From assembly GCF_036898095.1 (NCBI RefSeq), contig NC_090729.1, positions 63,579,132 through 63,643,131 of the forward strand: a DNA stretch of 64,000 nucleotides, given 5' to 3'. This document shows positions 1-12,502 of the stretch, in pieces. Both the position numbers and the translations under genes were made by a program. Below the pieces are notes generated by a model that ran no database searches, was not told the DNA's origin, and saw only the letters and a program-made list of their open reading frames with translations. Source of the DNA: Palaemon carinicauda (lineage: Eukaryota > Arthropoda > Malacostraca > Decapoda > Palaemonidae). How positions within the stretch are numbered: position 1 is the stretch's first letter; every line of letters starts with the position of its first letter.

Positions 1-1030
1 AAAAAAATTTATTAATATTGTCTTTTTAAAATAAAACAAGTTTTTTGTTGTTGTTGGGGTATTAAAGCCAACACTTGTTGTTGGCACGGGCCTTTCCCTT
101 GGTTGGCCGTAGTATCAAGTTTGTTGACTTTCAAATTTTATATTCTCCCATGGTTTTGAAAATATAACAATGAAAATTTGGTATGTAAAATGAAGCCCAT
201 TTTCCCATTTTTTAAAATTTTTTTTTTATTTTCAGTTTTCCATTGAAGATTTATAAAGTTAGTTTTTCAACCATATTAAAAAAATTCCTGTAGCCAAAAA
301 AAAAAAGAAAAAGAAAGACTGAAAAAAAAAAATTTGTATATCAAGTATCAAGGGAGGAGATAGAATTTGGAAAACACTCAATTTCAGAATAAATAACCCT
401 GGCGTCACAAAAATGAAGGACAGTGGCAAAAATCCTATGAAGTCTGGAGATATTGTTAGTCACCTTATTAGGAGGTATGAATGTCAAATTTCTGTCCTTC
501 TAAAGCAGCAGAAGTAACATCATGATAGGTCTACAGGTAAAATTCTCAGGAAATATCCCAAGTAGAAAACTGCCAAGAGGAACTTTCATAATGACGACAT
601 GGCTCCAGCCCTAAAGATATATCTTTTACTGATTTATATTTTTAGCCTAATTATGAGAGATATTATAACAACACTACTCATATATGTACTAAAGTCATTG
701 ATACCCTAGAGAACCATAAGAAACTCAAAATGAAAGGTAATTTACCTATAACTAATATCAAAGTTTAAATATTTACATGAAAATTATGAGGCTTCGGGAA
801 TGAAGGATTTGTACTTAAAGTTAATGAAATTTGAGAGAGAGAGAGAGAATATAAGTTGACCAATTATATCTTGTCACAAATATCGAGTGTTATAAGGAAA
901 TAAATAAATGATAAAATGAAGGGATAATTTAGCAACATCGTAGATTAAACTTTTGTGAAATGCAGTTTATGAGAAATTCATTAAATTATATGAGTGTTAT
1001 TTACCGTAGCCACGAACAATAGAGTGAAGT

Positions 1031-1034
<4 letters not shown>
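1..1034. other. AT-rich sequence without recognised genes
   Basis: The stretch is strongly AT-rich with short homopolymers and a short GA run near 835-848. No reading frame of useful length resembles a family I know. It may contain old transposon debris, but I see no terminal repeats. Confidence 0.5.

Positions 1035-1108
<74 letters not shown>
1035..1108. repeat. (CT)n microsatellite
   Basis: Uninterrupted CT dinucleotide repeat of about 37 units. Confidence 0.97.
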
Positions 1109-2146
<1,038 letters not shown>

Positions 2147-2367
2147 ATATGAAATCTTACGTCTGATCAACACTATCTATTGCCGGCGTGCTCTATTAAT
2201 TAGCTAAAAAAAATTACAAGGTTTCAGTGTTTCGGAAAGTTCATATGTTACTATAAAAGTTTTTCAATAATCAATTTATTGTTTTTCATCGAGTGATTTT
2301 CCATATAACCATATGAAATTACATTGATCATTAGACTTCCTACATTTTTTTTTCATACTTATTTTGC

Positions 2368-4039
2368 TTGTTCATTTACAAAACGCAAGTTAAGTGTGCT
2401 AACTGTCTTATGACCTCTTATAATAGAGTGAGGAAAAGTGAATATGATACCATGTGCCCAACAATGGAAAAGACTATAACCGTAAAAGACCAGTCTCCTT
2501 GGTTTGATGGAGAGACTTTGGAAAAAAAGAAGGATAAAGGACGTACAGAAAAAAAAGTGGGATAGGTTAAAAACGGAAAGTAATTGGGTAGAATACAAAA
2601 CTGCTACGTGACAATATAAATACCTACTAGGAAGAAAAAAAGTGTAAACTATAATAGAAAGATCCTCGAAGCAGCAACAGACATAAATAAGTGATATCGT
2701 CTCCTGAATGTTATAATGGGAAATGTAAAAGAAAAGAAGCTACCTGATGGATACAGGGACCAGGAACTAGCAAATAATTTTCTAGTATTCTTTAAAAAAA
2801 AATTGCAAATATAACCAGGTCATTCGTAAATACTCAACATCAGATTAATGATACACCAGGCACACTGACAAAATTATTAGTATTTAACAACATAAAACAA
2901 GATATCACCAAAATTATCAAGATAGCAAAGAAAACAAACTGCGCGATCAATCCTGTGCCAATATCTGAAATAATTAGAGGGAGAGACTTTTCTAGTCTAG
3001 CCGAAATAATAATGAGAATAGCAAATAAAAGCATTGATGAATGTAAGTTTCCTAAATCTGAGAAAACGGCTATAGTCACACCAGTTCTGAGAAAATGCAC
3101 TGGTCTACCAGGAAGTAAGCTCATATAGACCTATTTCAAATCTATCCTTTACCTCAAAAGTGCTGGAACATGTAATTCTTGAACAGCTAGTCAGCCACTT
3201 GGAAGTAATAGAAGCTTTTCCTGACAATCAATCTGCCTACAGAAAACCATATTCTACAGAGGCAGCCATCTGCTCTGTTGTAAATGATATGCTAGAAATG
3301 ATGGATGGAAAAAAATGTGGTATCTTTATTCTGATCGATCTCGGTGCTGCTTTTGATACAGTGGTATATGAACTGCTACTAAATTATCTACGATCCATCG
3401 GCGTTGAAGATCAAGCCTTCGAATACCTAAAAGACTACTTAGTTGGTAGAAATTACTGTGTACAAATTGGAAACTCTTACTCATCATATGAACCCTTAAA
3501 CAGAGTGGTACCCCAGGGGAGTGTACTTGGCCCAGTCTTATTCTGTATCTATACTATTGGTCCATTGTATATGCTTCAAAGGCATGGCGTCAAGTTTGAA
3601 CTATTTGCAGATGACACACAATTTTGCTTCTCCATAAATGATATACATGACAACAGTGAAACTCTAAACCGAATCTTGATAGTGTTAGAGAATGGATGAC
3701 ATTTAAACAAATAAAATTAAATGAGAACAAAACTAGATTCATGGTGGTGGGCAAGAGAAACAGCGTGAGAAACTTAGAAGATACTCAAATGAACATGAAT
3801 AATGACTAAAGTTAGAGAACTAGGTGTATTTCTTGACTGTGACCTGTTTCCAAATGCCCAAATAAATAATGTAATAAAAACTGCTGGTTATCTAAGAAAT
3901 ATTGAGTTTATAAAAAAAGTACCTAGATGGAAATTCTGTGAAGAAACTTGTGATAAACTGTTATTACCAGGATTGACTATTGCAACTCTATCTATTACAA
4001 TTTACCAAAAGTGCAACTTAAGAAATTAAAAAATATAAT
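2368..4039 (+). pseudogene. decayed CR1/L2-like LINE ORF2 (reverse transcriptase)
   Basis: Pieces in several frames follow the order of a CR1/L2-type ORF2. At 2490-2560 is the PWFD-type linker that follows the endonuclease. At 2720-3110 is the region before RT, including an FPKSEKTAIVTPVL-like segment. At 3160-3699 is a 179-codon RT core with QSAYRKPYSTEAA, LIDLGAAFD (usually L-DLSAAFD), VPQGSVLGPVLF and the catalytic motif written FADD instead of YADD. At 3802-4039 is the C-terminal GVFLD / GYLRNI / ETCDKLLLPGLT region. At least three frame changes and internal stops separate the pieces, so it is dead. The 500-N gap cuts the 3' end. It is clearly different from the 2A-bearing LINE at 12-16 kb. 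Confidence 0.85.
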
Positions 4040-4539
4040 NNNNNNNNNNNNNNNNNNNNNNNNNNNNNNNNNNNNNNNNNNNNNNNNNNNNNNNNNNNNN
4101 NNNNNNNNNNNNNNNNNNNNNNNNNNNNNNNNNNNNNNNNNNNNNNNNNNNNNNNNNNNNNNNNNNNNNNNNNNNNNNNNNNNNNNNNNNNNNNNNNNNN
4201 NNNNNNNNNNNNNNNNNNNNNNNNNNNNNNNNNNNNNNNNNNNNNNNNNNNNNNNNNNNNNNNNNNNNNNNNNNNNNNNNNNNNNNNNNNNNNNNNNNNN
4301 NNNNNNNNNNNNNNNNNNNNNNNNNNNNNNNNNNNNNNNNNNNNNNNNNNNNNNNNNNNNNNNNNNNNNNNNNNNNNNNNNNNNNNNNNNNNNNNNNNNN
4401 NNNNNNNNNNNNNNNNNNNNNNNNNNNNNNNNNNNNNNNNNNNNNNNNNNNNNNNNNNNNNNNNNNNNNNNNNNNNNNNNNNNNNNNNNNNNNNNNNNNN
4501 NNNNNNNNNNNNNNNNNNNNNNNNNNNNNNNNNNNNNNN
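4040..4539. other. assembly gap (500 N)
   Basis: Exactly 500 N, a placeholder size, so the true distance is unknown. Any open frame across it is meaningless. Confidence 0.99.
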
Positions 4540-4741
4540 TCGGTAGGTTACGATGATTATAATCCAGAGGAGTTGTTCACAGCACCGAGTCTAAGCGAAC
4601 ACTGTGATGTTGGAAAGCATTGAAAGGTATTGATTACTTTGATACATATAATTACTAGAGAAAGAAATTGGAATGCAATATAATCTTAATTTCTTATTGA
4701 ATTCAATGTAAAGGCATATAGTAAGCAGTATTTCTAATTTA

Positions 4742-4879
<138 letters not shown>

Positions 4880-4976
4880 GGTAATGCTATTTGGATTTTA
4901 TTGAAAAATTGAAAAAAGCAAAATTTTGAAATCAAATTGCCTGAAATTATATATAAAAATCAGACTATATATCAGC

Positions 4977-5218
4977 TTAATGAGATCGGTGTTGCTGTAT
5001 GGACAAAAGTCGTGGTATGACAATGAAACAATATCCATTTTGTAGATTTGAGAACAAAGCCCTCAGAAGAATATTGGAAGATAGATGGCGGGACAGGATT
5101 AGAATGAATCTATAAAAAAAGATTACTTGAGTGCCATATGTGAATGAGATCATAGCGAGGGGCAGATGGAGATTGTTTGGGCAAGCTCTTTGCACTCCCC
5201 AAGGGAGATTAGTTCACC

Positions 5219-5222
<4 letters not shown>
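4977..5222 (+). pseudogene. C-terminal scrap of a LINE ORF2
   Basis: Translated across frames, this shows an LLYGQKSW-like start, then ENKALRRILEDRWRDRI and later RGRWRLFGQAL. That order (LLYG-x-W, R-LRRIL-I-W-DR-, R-WFGH-) is the usual C-terminus after RT in RTE/BovB-like and related LINEs. There are stops and at least one frame change. It is short and could belong to another LINE clade. It stops at the CT repeat. Confidence 0.5.

Positions 5223-5266
<44 letters not shown>
5223..5266. repeat. (CT)n microsatellite
   Basis: Pure CT/TC run of about 22 units directly after the LINE scrap. Confidence 0.95.
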
Positions 5267-5268
<2 letters not shown>

Positions 5269-5694
5269 GTGTTCCCAGATGTTCTTTTACCACAGCCATT
5301 TTGTCCCACCTTCGCCTTCAGTTTTAAGTTGACCACCATCTCGTAAAGATGTCTCGGAAGAGTGAACATCAATCCATTTCGAAATTTTTTGTAATTTCAT
5401 TTATGTCTGCAATTGATTATGATGTAAAGCTATTGTTACTCATGTGAAATTAGAAAATAACAGCGAAATAATGTCTCAACTGACTCAATTTTCAGGGAAG
5501 GCCAGTACTTTTCTTACCGTACAGCTCTTGTAATAATTGCCAAGAAAACAAAGAAGGCGGCGAAGTCAATCATAAGGTAAGTAATTGGTTGCGATTTATT
5601 TTTTCATAATGGAAGGATTTATTTGTGATTTAATTTATCATAATATAAGGATTTATTTGTGATTTACTTTCAGTTTGTTTCTTGGGAAGAGGGT

Positions 5695-5850
5695 GTCCGG
5701 CTAGTGGGTGTGACCTGGGAAGGGGGTCTGGGGGCTTGGCCCCGGTTAGGGGCTGTGACCTGGGAAGGTTTGTAACCTGGGAAGGCGGTCAGGAGGCTTG
5801 TCCCCGGCTATGGGTTGTGACCTGGGAAATATTAGGTTAGGTTAGGTGGG
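5695..5850. repeat. G-rich minisatellite-like block with a TTAGG-like end
   Basis: Three imperfect copies of a unit containing TGTGACCTGGGAAGG and a GGCTTGGCCCCGG-like core lie side by side, unlike the AT-rich surroundings. The block ends in a short TTAGGTTAGGTTAGG-like run near 5830-5846. The G-tract spacing is compatible with local secondary structure. No coding meaning is visible. Confidence 0.6.
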
Positions 5851-8719
5851 TTTGTTAGGTTCTGTGCCCTTTTACAAATCTCAGATGTGTCAAATAATCA
5901 TGTTTGACTTATGTTCAGTCACGGACATGATCCATATACTGTATTTCTCCAACTGGTTATCTTGAGTTTATTTTGCATTAATGAGTATTATTATTGCTGT
6001 AAATCACTCGTCTATGACATTTCCCCACCCATAAAACCCTGGTTTCTCACTGGGCTCCCCCATAATTGCCTTTATATAAGAGGATCCAAAAATTCATGAA
6101 TGGGTGGTTTGTCCCAATAATCAAGGTCAGAAATGCATAGACCACAAGATAACGTGTAGGAAAAATATATGGCTCATGTATTTGGCTAGAAATTAAGGTA
6201 TCATATATTTACCTAACTTAGAGACAAAATATTACATCAGGAATGCCCTGTTGGTTCCCCTTCTCTAATGGAGGGTCAGAGCTGTGTAACTCCGTTTTGT
6301 GTTTCACTCTTTTGACGCTAACTATGTGGTCTTGAGAGCTTTTGTACGGTACATCCATATGTACAGCTTGTCCAGAACTTACCCTACTTCTACTGAGGCA
6401 TTATGCGCAGTCTGTAAATCAGCAGATACTGCAGTATCAGGGCTAGAAAAATAATGCTTCAGTTTACTCTCTTCTATTGAGGAGGAAGCTTTGGGCAGGA
6501 ACAATACCACTCAGCCATTTTATTTCTATGAGTGTTATACTTTGTTCCCACTGAGAAGACGACCACTCCTTGCAACCATCACAAGAGGATCTCTCATCAC
6601 ACTGAATTAAGACCCATTCAGAAAATGAGGGGATTAATGATTTCACACACAAAGCATCCAGAAAGGTTAGCAATGGATAGACAGCCAGTGTCTTATTTTG
6701 ACTAAACAATTTTCAAAAACAAAATTTTAATACAATCGGTGATTTATTTCTATTTCTCATTATTTTCATTATCAATATAATTGTGTGTTTTTTTTTTAAA
6801 GATGCACCGTTTCTTTTGAAGAGAAAGTCCCTATAATTGTATTATTAGAGATTGATAGTTTTCTTTTTTTATGAGATTTTCATGACCTACCCTACCTCTC
6901 ATTCTACACAAGACAAGACGCTTCTTGACCTATGAAGGAGTCAGGCTCAGTACACAACCTGCTTAGAAGGAGCTGTTACTCACACAAGAGGGGGAGAAAG
7001 AGATCCTAGTGAGATAGGAGGACTTGTGGCAAGAGGAGAAGATTGTCAAAGGCATCTTCAGACTCTAGCCTTCTTCTCCAACAATTGACTCACTGTCAGG
7101 TTCCTCTAGAAGGATGTTGTGGGACCAATCCCTCTGACATTTTGAGCTGAACTTCAGCCGGTTCTCAGTTGATCATCAGGGAAAGAGGAGGACACACGTA
7201 GTTCTCCAAATATCTTCTGAAAGCCAAAATATTCTGGTATTCTGGGAGATGTTCTTGTATTTGATTTCCTTATGAAATGTGGTTTTTCTAAGTAATTACT
7301 TGTGTTTCAAATGACTTTACAAGCTGAAATATTCTGTATCAGAAAATACCATAACTAAGAGCATTCAAATCACATCCAAAACACCTCATATTTTCTTTTG
7401 TTGAGTTTTGTGAGTCGGAGACTGACACGACGAGTGAGATTATTTCAAAATGCAAAAAAAAAAAAAGCTCCATAATGCTTCACATAGTTTAAAAACATTC
7501 AACATATAGATTTCAAATTATGCAATTATCTTATTATAGCCTTTAAAATCTCACAACTTTGTACTTTGTGTAAAAAGTTTACAGAACTGGAGTTTTGAGG
7601 GAGATATTCATCAGTAGTTATAATAATAATAATTATATTAGAAGTAATGATAATTTTATATCCAACCTGTTAGAGGATCCCCTTGTGTAGGCTACCGTTA
7701 TCGAGAGAAGCTCTGGTCGTAGCCTCTCTGCAACTGATAGAGAACTCAATCTACCATTATTGAGAGAAGAAGAAATAAACAATTAAGATACCATATTGTA
7801 AGAACAGTAGCAACCTCAAAATAAATCTTTTATATATACTGTAAACTATAAAACTCTTAATAAAAAAGTAACATGATAAAATGCTGTGCCAGAGTCTACC
7901 TTCAAGATGGATATACTGCATTATAGATGTTAATGCATTATTTATTTAATTCATCATATATACGAAATTTTTCATGTTATCCAGTAAAAAAATATATATG
8001 AAACAATACCTATTTAATGCTTTAATTATTATATTTAAGAAGATATTTCAAATAAAAGGTATTCTTCATTCTTTTTCTGGCATTTAAAAATCTCTTTGTA
8101 GTGGGTACTTCACTTTCCCAGGAGTCTTACAATAAAATAATGTAAATTTACATATACAATCTCTATGGAGTACAGATCATGTTGTTCTGCTCCTAATAAT
8201 ACTCGTTACTGCATTAGCTCACTATTGTCTCCCTCAGCACCCTTGGCCTTAAGTGACACATACCCAAACAAGTTTGAACCTTGTTCCTTACTCACTTAAA
8301 ACCATATCATCCTTTAAAAGTTTATAAACTCGATTAAAAAAGATCATAGGTCTAGCTAATGGAAATAACTCTTCTTTATTCGCCAATCCATTGTTTTCTC
8401 TTCCCTCCCCTGTTTCTGCTTTTGCAATCTCTTTATATGTCCTCTCATGTCCATTTCTTTTTCTTGTTGTTTGAATACCCTCTACTTAAGTTTTTCTTTC
8501 TCTTAGTATCCATGTTGCTCCTTTACTCTCTCTTAGTGTTAGGCTATTCCTATCATTAGTCTTTCCATAGCTCTTTGAGTTGTAACTAATTCGTGTACTA
8601 GGCTTTAGTAAGGCTCCAAGTTTTTATACATATGTTAATACAGGTCAAAACTATTTCATTGGCTAGTTTACTTTTTCTAGAGAACGTGGTATTTTATATT
8701 TCATAATCCCATTTTGTTT
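5851..8719. other. unassigned sequence
   Basis: No supported gene. Frames at 6464-6709 (minus), 5911-6099 and 8359-8559 (plus) resemble no family. A less AT-rich patch at about 6890-7200 could be transposon debris, but I could not assign it in any frame. Short A and T homopolymers and an ATA-rich patch near 7620-7640 are the only repeats seen. Confidence 0.4.
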
Positions 8720-8728
8720 ACAAAGCTT

Positions 8729-9130
8729 GGCACAGTGTAAAATCCAGACGTCGGATGCCGTCTGGGAGAATAGAAAACCCCTTGTATCACCGGTAAATGC
8801 GCCATAATACACCACTTTTTTGACACTGGTAATTTTCACTGATACTTTCTGTTATTTTCCTGAATAAATGTTCGAAAAATATTGATTTATTTTCATTTTA
8901 TTGAGAATAATCTCAATCGGACGTCAACATTACACTATGTACTAAGTGATATTCTCAATAACATGAAAATAAACCAATATTTTTTCGAACATTTATTCAG
9001 AAAATAACAGAAAGTATCAGTGAACATTACCAGTCACAAAAGAGAGGTGTGTTTTCGCGTCTTTCCCGGTGATACAAGCGTTTTTCTATTCTCCCGGACG
9101 GCATCCGACGTCCGGATTTTACACTGTGCC
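8729..9130. mobile_element. foldback MITE, Mutator-like (copy 1, 402 bp)
   Basis: The element is almost entirely two inverted arms of about 200 bp. It starts GGCACAGTG and ends CACTGTGCC. It is flanked by a perfect 9-bp direct repeat, ACAAAGCTT (8720-8728 and 9131-9139), which reads as the target-site duplication. Nine-bp duplications with long inverted repeats are typical of Mutator/MULE elements, so I infer that superfamily. There is no transposase gene. The arms carry GACGTC-rich motifs next to the termini. Confidence 0.85.
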
Positions 9131-9146
9131 ACAAAGCTTATTTCTT

Positions 9147-9940
9147 GGCACAATGTAAAATCCGGACGTCGGATGTCGGACGTCAGATGCCGTCCGGGAG
9201 AATAGAAAATCGCTTGTATCACCGGGAAAGACGCGAAAATACACCTCTTTTTCGTGACTGGTAATGTTCACTGATACCTTCTGTTATTTTCTGAATAAAT
9301 GTTCGAAAAATATTTGTTTATTTTCATATTATTGAGAATAATCTCAATCGGACATCAACATTACACTATTTAACTGCCCGCTATTTTACCCTGTTAGGAT
9401 AAAAGCCGGACGTCGCAAATCAGCAGTCACAGATAAGAATTTACCCGGCTGTTAAGTAACATAAGGAGAAAGGGTTTACCACTCCCTTTACCCTGCATTT
9501 AGTTGCCAAGAAATTTACAACAATGATATCCTAATTGCACTTGTCTCGACCAAACAAACAACATGTTAGAGTAGTTTGTTTCAAAAGTTACACGAGATTA
9601 CAAGTAGAAATACAACAAAAGCAGTTTTACATATAAGCATGTAAGTGTGATGTAAGTGTGAGACGATGCACACACAAACCATCCAGGCCCTAACAGGGTA
9701 AAATAGCGGGCAGTTGAATAGTGTAATATTGACGTCCGATTGAGATTATTCTCAATAAAATGAAAATAAATCAATATTTTTTGAACATTTATTCAGGAAA
9801 TAGCAGAAAGTATCAGTGAAAAATACCAGTGTCAAAAAAGTGGTGTATTATGGCGCCTTTACCGATGATACAAGCGGTTTTCTATTCTCCCGGACGGCAT
9901 CCGACGTCCGACGTCCGACGTTCGGATTTCACACTGTGCC
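9147..9940. mobile_element. foldback MITE, Mutator-like (copy 2, 794 bp)
   Basis: It has the same terminal family as the neighbour (GGCACAATG ... CACTGTGCC) with about 210-bp inverted arms around a unique core. It is flanked by a perfect 9-bp duplication, TTATTTCTT (9138-9146 and 9941-9949). Its left target overlaps the right duplication of copy 1 by two bases. The right arm contains three to four tandem CGACGTCCG units. The core matches that of the longer copies at 33.2 and 35.5 kb but lacks several hundred bases of their middle. Confidence 0.88.
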
Positions 9941-9949
9941 TTATTTCTT

Positions 9950-12289
9950 AACCTTGTCAAAGTCCTTGAGCCATGTTTCAGATAATGCTAATATGTCCAA
10001 ATATTTCTCATTTATGAATTGGAATTGTTTCGTTTCCAACAAACTGAATATTTCCTTAGACACAATTCTTAACATCCTTGGTACCCATGGTCGTCTTATC
10101 TGCTAATCTCCTCAATTCTAGATCATAAGCTCTGAAATGTCTTGATTCACTATATGGTTAAATAATTTGTTCAATTCACTAGAATTTATTGATTTTATCT
10201 GTTGAGAGTTGCATGCATTGGTGATGGGATTTCCTGAACATTACCAGAGCTCTATTTCATCAGTCTTGAACTTTCAATCTTTTTTTAAGATGTGAGTGAA
10301 ACAAGTCAAAATACTCGCTCTCACAGCTGCCGTGAGAGGCACAACCAAGTACCCTTGCCAGACGACAGCAGTGAAATAATGATAAATTACAAGTGAAGTG
10401 AGCTATGACCAAGAAAAACAAGTGGGTTATTTAATTATTTCAATTCGAAGCCTAATATACACACAAATACACTTAATTACAGTATGACGTGGCTGGCTAC
10501 AAATCTAAAAAATTGGGAAGAAAATTCCCATTTTCTATGCACACACTAATGCTTGGTCTGTCTCTATGCTATACTCAAATATGTTAGAAGGTAAAATGAC
10601 AGCGGAGGTCCTGTAGAGAATAGGGCTCTCCTGCTGTATGGGACCGGAAAAGCAGCCATAAAAATAAAAGTAAGTTAAATTGAACAATAGCTAGGCCCCC
10701 TAAGTGAGAAAAAAAGGACATAAGTGTGATTAATTATGTTTTGAGTTATGAGCTCCCAGAGATTTGCTATAAATTATGACTTTTTTTCTTTGAAAAAATT
10801 GAATAATATTATGATGATAAACTTACTTTGTACTTTTATTGTTTATTACTACACGAGGGCTCCTAAATGAGGTTTTTAAACCATAAGTTTACTAATGCAT
10901 CTAGTGTAAGGGTGTCATGAGTTGTCAGCTGCCTCTATTTGCTGCCAGAGTTATAGTTATAATGTTCCAGCTTTGTACTCTTTTTTTTTCATGTTTCCTT
11001 CTCTTCTGTTGCTCTCTGCTTACCTTTTGTTCTTTCTTTGACCTTAGGTTCACGAGGACGTTGTGAACACATGATGTACAGACGAACTCCAATTAAACCA
11101 ACATAGATGCAATGTAACTGTTAAACAACTTTGGAAACTCTGGCTGGTCTCCTTGTAGATCGTGGTTATTGTTAGCCTATACTTTACCAATGTCTTCCAT
11201 CTCTTCCAGACGTACGAGATTTCTAAACATAAGTGAAAAAAAATAGCTATATAGCTGCAAAAATAAACACACAAAGGCGATATTGTCAAACTCAGTTATA
11301 CAGATGACGCAGTAAGAATTACCAATCATTTAAAGACAGATATATCTTCATTACTTGCACAAATAAATGGCTAAAACTTCTTGAGAGCATGTACGATATG
11401 TTTATGCATATATAGAAACAATAAAACGATTTTTAATTTCATTAAGTTGTTATATCAAACACCATACCGGACAGTCCCCTTAAAACTTTATCTCACTGCT
11501 GTTCTGTTGTGACCAGGGTTACATATATGTGTTAACACACCAGCCATGTTTTTCACTATTTGAAGTGAAATGTGGTTTTTTTATTCTGTCCCAACAAACT
11601 ACATATGTTCCCAAAGTAGTAAACCCAGCAGACAAAACCCCAAAAGACTTCATTAACCCAAAAGGTGCTGTGCGTCGATTTTATCAACGTATTATGAGCT
11701 GTAAAAGAACAACGTCAATATTAGCGATGCTTCCTTTTTCAAATTTCCAGGGTTTCAGTCTTGGACCTCCTGACACTAGATCAGTGATGTAGATATATTC
11801 TTTAATCAGCCAGATATTATATGGTTTCACATACAATAATAGGGAAAAGGTAACATTAACTTCATGGGGTTGGCAGAGCTATCGACGTATGTCTTTGATA
11901 GTGGTGAGAATGTTTATCATTTCTAACGGGTTTTATCATTATTTTCTAATTTTATGCATTAAAATGGCCTTTTAGAAATTGAAATAGGAACCGGAGTTTT
12001 CCATCAAATTTCCTCTGGAATCGTTCATAAGTGTTCAATCATATTATTACAAATACCTCGTAACTTAATTGAACTAAATATATCTTAGTTTTTACTCAGC
12101 CATCGTTGTGGTTTGCAGATTATGGCCATATGCAGCACTCAGACCGTATGCTTTTATTGCTCATGATTAAACATCATCTCTCTGCTACTAAGTTCTAGCA
12201 AAGGAACATGTTTCACAATGCGCATTCATCCTGTAGGCTACTATTTTGGTGTTAGTTATCAAATATACTAAACTTAAATCGGTGAATAC
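9950..12289. other. unassigned sequence with one possible RT scrap
   Basis: No clear gene. At about 11287-11360 (plus) a frame reads VKLSYTDDAVRI, which looks like the YxDD block of a LINE RT, but it is too short to classify. Nearby frames (11050-11289 minus, 11529-11792 plus) are unrecognised. Confidence 0.35.
10217..10297 (+). repeat. dispersed repeat piece shared with 35427-35500
   Basis: About 75-80 bases from GATTTCCTGAACATTACCAG to TTTAAGATGTGAGTG recur almost unchanged just after the small gap at 35.4 kb. There the sequence joins directly to a truncated foldback MITE. Family unknown. Confidence 0.7.
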
Positions 12290-12293
12290 ACAC

Positions 12294-12332
<39 letters not shown>
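12294..12332 (-). repeat. (TAA)n tail of the LINE
   Basis: Seen as (TTA)n on the plus strand, directly at the 3' end of the LINE. The same tail type ends the plus-strand copy at 57.4 kb. Confidence 0.9.
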
Positions 12333-12337
<5 letters not shown>

Positions 12338-12502
12338 CAAGCTACAACCCTAGTTGGAAAAGCAAGATGCTATAAGCCCAGGGGCTCCAACAGGGAAAAA
12401 TAGCCCAGTGAGGAAAGGAAATAAGGAAATAAATAAATGAAGAGAACAAATTAACAATAAATCATTCTAAAACAAATATGTCATAAATAAACTATAAAAA
12501 GA

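Noticed and set aside
4011..4556. ORF across the 500-N gap
   Set aside because: The frame is undefined inside N; only the first residues belong to the LINE.
6464..6709. 81-codon minus-strand ORF
   Set aside because: No family motif, no partner sequence, and within chance length for this composition.
6890..7200. Less AT-rich patch suspected to be DIRS RT/RNase H debris
   Set aside because: Some phrases looked suggestive in one frame, but no ordered set of motifs appeared; not enough to call.
11281..11360. YTDD-containing peptide
   Set aside because: A single RT-like block of about 25 residues; mentioned in the spacer entry but not called as a gene.
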